From: JBBDWJ01 sp040902925
GTDB taxonomy: Bacteria > Acidobacteriota > Terriglobia > Bryobacterales > UBA6623
Direction: 5' to 3'
DNA length: 31,927 nt
Assembly: GCA_040902925.1 (NCBI GenBank)
Contig: JBBDWJ010000156.1
Location: 1-31,927 of the forward strand
Position 1 is the stretch's first letter; the number at the start of each line of letters is the position of its first letter. Positions 30,724 through 31,927 of this stretch are shown piece after piece. The translations under genes were made by a program, and so were the position numbers. The notes under the pieces were generated by a model that searched no databases, was not told the origin of the DNA, and saw only the letters and a program-made list of their open reading frames with translations.

Positions 30724-31914
30724 CTAGAAACGTTCTAGCTCTTCGACCAAGGCCTTGAGCCCCTTGGTGCGATAAATGTCGCTCAGCCGCTGCTCCTCGG
30801 CGGAAACAGGAATCGTCTCGGCGAGATCGGACCGGATCAGATCCTGGCGGGCGGGAATCCAAACGCTGCCGTCTTCGAACTGCACCTGCTTGAAGTAGCC
30901 GCTCATGCCCTCAATCGCGAACTCACCCCCGCTGCGGGAGGTGAACACGAACTGCCGCTGCTGGCTCGTTGACAGCGTCTCGCCCGGCTTGAGATTCAGA
31001 TCCGCCGAGGGTGGAGGAACCGACCCGGCCGTGTACTGAGTGCCCGAGCCGTCATTGACCAGCCAACCCAGCTCGAAATAACGCACCGGTTTGGCCGAGC
31101 GGTTGCGGACGCGAATCCGCGGCGACGTAGCTGTTTCGCCCGACACCACGGCTGTACCGGAAACCAGCTCCAGCGGCGAATCCGGAAAATCGAGGAACGC
31201 CAGTTGAACCTGCCGTTGCGCGTTCGCCGCGACAGCGGACGACACGGCTGCTCCGCTATTGCCCGCCAGACGCGCTTCCAGCCGCGGCCTGCGGCGCTGC
31301 TGCGTCAAGCTTGCCAGCATCTCTTCGCGCAGCTTCTCGTCGCCGCCTGACGCCAACAGCGCCTTGAAATACTCACGCTCGCGGCGCGCTTCCATTTCCC
31401 ATGCCATCATCCTGCGGCGCGAGTTCATCGCGTCGGGGCCGCGGAAGCTCGAATCGGCGAGCAGCACGCCATCAGCGCTCACCGTGACCAGCGGCCCCGG
31501 CGGCGCGGGCAGCGGCCGCAGCAGCCGCAAATTCAACTTCACCGGGAAGGACGCTCCGGGCGCCACATTCAGGCTCGGCACCGCCACCGAAGCCTTGCCG
31601 CCGGCGGTTAACTGCTGCGCGAGCACGGCGAACGCCACGCCCCGCACGTTCTGGCGGCCTTCGTTTTTCACGACCAGGCTGCACCGCAGGTCGATGACCA
31701 CGGCGCCGCCCCGGGTGTAGATTTCGGTGTCGCTAAGATCCTCGGACGCGATCGACAGCCCGAGCTCCGGCGCCAGCCGGAAGGCGATCGCTTTCGCAGG
31801 ATCCTGCCAGTCCGCCGCGGCCTGTTGGGCGACGGCGCGCGAAGCCGCCAGCCAGCCCAGCGCCGACAGCGTACCCGCCAACGCGACAACCGCAAATTTA
31901 CGGTACATAGACAT
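30724..31914 (-). CDS. Exported protein of unknown function
   Basis: 396 residues. An N-terminal signal peptide (MSMYRKFAVVALAGTLSALGWLAASRAVAQ) has likely cleavage after AVA near residue 29. The mature part has beta-rich segments resembling Ig-like folds (VVIDLRCSLVVKNEGRQNVRGVAFAVLA and SPRIRVRNRSAKPVRYFELGWLV), separated by a charged, helical linker (about 165-215, RRRMMAWEMEARREREYFKALLA). No catalytic motif is seen. The start may be the ATG at 31914 or at 31908: a TACGAT that could be a -10 lies at 31925-31920, which would favour 31908, but the window ends 13 bases upstream. It precedes gntP with a 256-base gap. Confidence 0.85.
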   Translation of the reverse strand: MSMYRKFAVVALAGTLSALGWLAASRAVAQQAAADWQDPAKAIAFRLAPELGLSIASEDLSDTEIYTRGGAVVIDLRCSLVVKNEGRQNVRGVAFAVLAQQLTAGGKASVAVPSLNVAPGASFPVKLNLRLLRPLPAPPGPLVTVSADGVLLADSSFRGPDAMNSRRRMMAWEMEARREREYFKALLASGGDEKLREEMLASLTQQRRRPRLEARLAGNSGAAVSSAVAANAQRQVQLAFLDFPDSPLELVSGTAVVSGETATSPRIRVRNRSAKPVRYFELGWLVNDGSGTQYTAGSVPPPSADLNLKPGETLSTSQQRQFVFTSRSGGEFAIEGMSGYFKQVQFEDGSVWIPARQDLIRSDLAETIPVSAEEQRLSDIYRTKGLKALVEELERF

Positions 31915-31927
31915 CGGTAATCGTAAT

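Overview
GC-rich chromosomal segment of a free-living bacterium, most likely an Acidobacteriota member of the Solibacter/Bryobacter type. This placement is inferred from gene content: large FG-GAP/UnbV proteins, a three-subunit SdhCAB of the mycobacterial Sdh1 kind, a DUF4019 protein, a GntP permease and many short intergenic hairpins. No rRNA, tRNA, CRISPR array, prophage or complete insertion sequence was seen.

Layout. (1) 1-4571, minus strand: a histidine operon, hisI-hisD-hisC-hisB-hisH-hisF (hisF is cut by the window edge). A sigma70-type promoter, a 25-residue leader peptide rich in His codons (hisL) and an intrinsic terminator lie ahead of hisI and together form a classical his attenuator. 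(2) 4732-6754, plus: tig and clpP (protein folding and turnover). (3) 6991-11068, plus: sdhC-sdhA-sdhB and a small TPR-like protein. A perfect 34-bp inverted repeat separates sdhA from sdhB. (4) 11069-12854: a 0.9-kb gene-free stretch full of hairpins, then two small divergent unknown genes. (5) 13137-15085, plus: grpE and dnaJ, with no dnaK between them. (6) 15339-16652, minus: citrate synthase, with paired palindromes upstream. (7) 17042-22106, plus: two exported or anchored FG-GAP/UnbV proteins, with a terminator between them. (8) 22107-27131: a DUF4019 protein, an SDR, an aldehyde dehydrogenase with a FAH-family enzyme (resembling the last steps of oxidative pentose/aldonate degradation), and a secreted amidohydrolase. 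(9) 27463-28957, plus: a ferredoxin-domain protein overlapping an unrecognised Cys/His-rich protein. (10) 29106-31914, minus: a GntP permease and an exported protein of unknown function.

Themes. Central metabolism (his, sdh, gltA, possible Weimberg-type steps feeding 2-oxoglutarate) sits among protein quality-control genes. Several starts are non-ATG but have strong Shine-Dalgarno sites (tig, gltA, the 12414 gene, the Fe-S pair). At least two transcripts (hisL, gntP), and possibly the SDR, appear leaderless: the ATG lies 8-9 nt after a good -10 box and no Shine-Dalgarno site is present.

The strongest discovery is the his attenuator. Its promoter, leader peptide with four His codons in eight, candidate antiterminator and terminator are all visible and correctly spaced. 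The next best are the sdhA/sdhB inverted repeat and the two-gene Fe-S/Cys-rich module.
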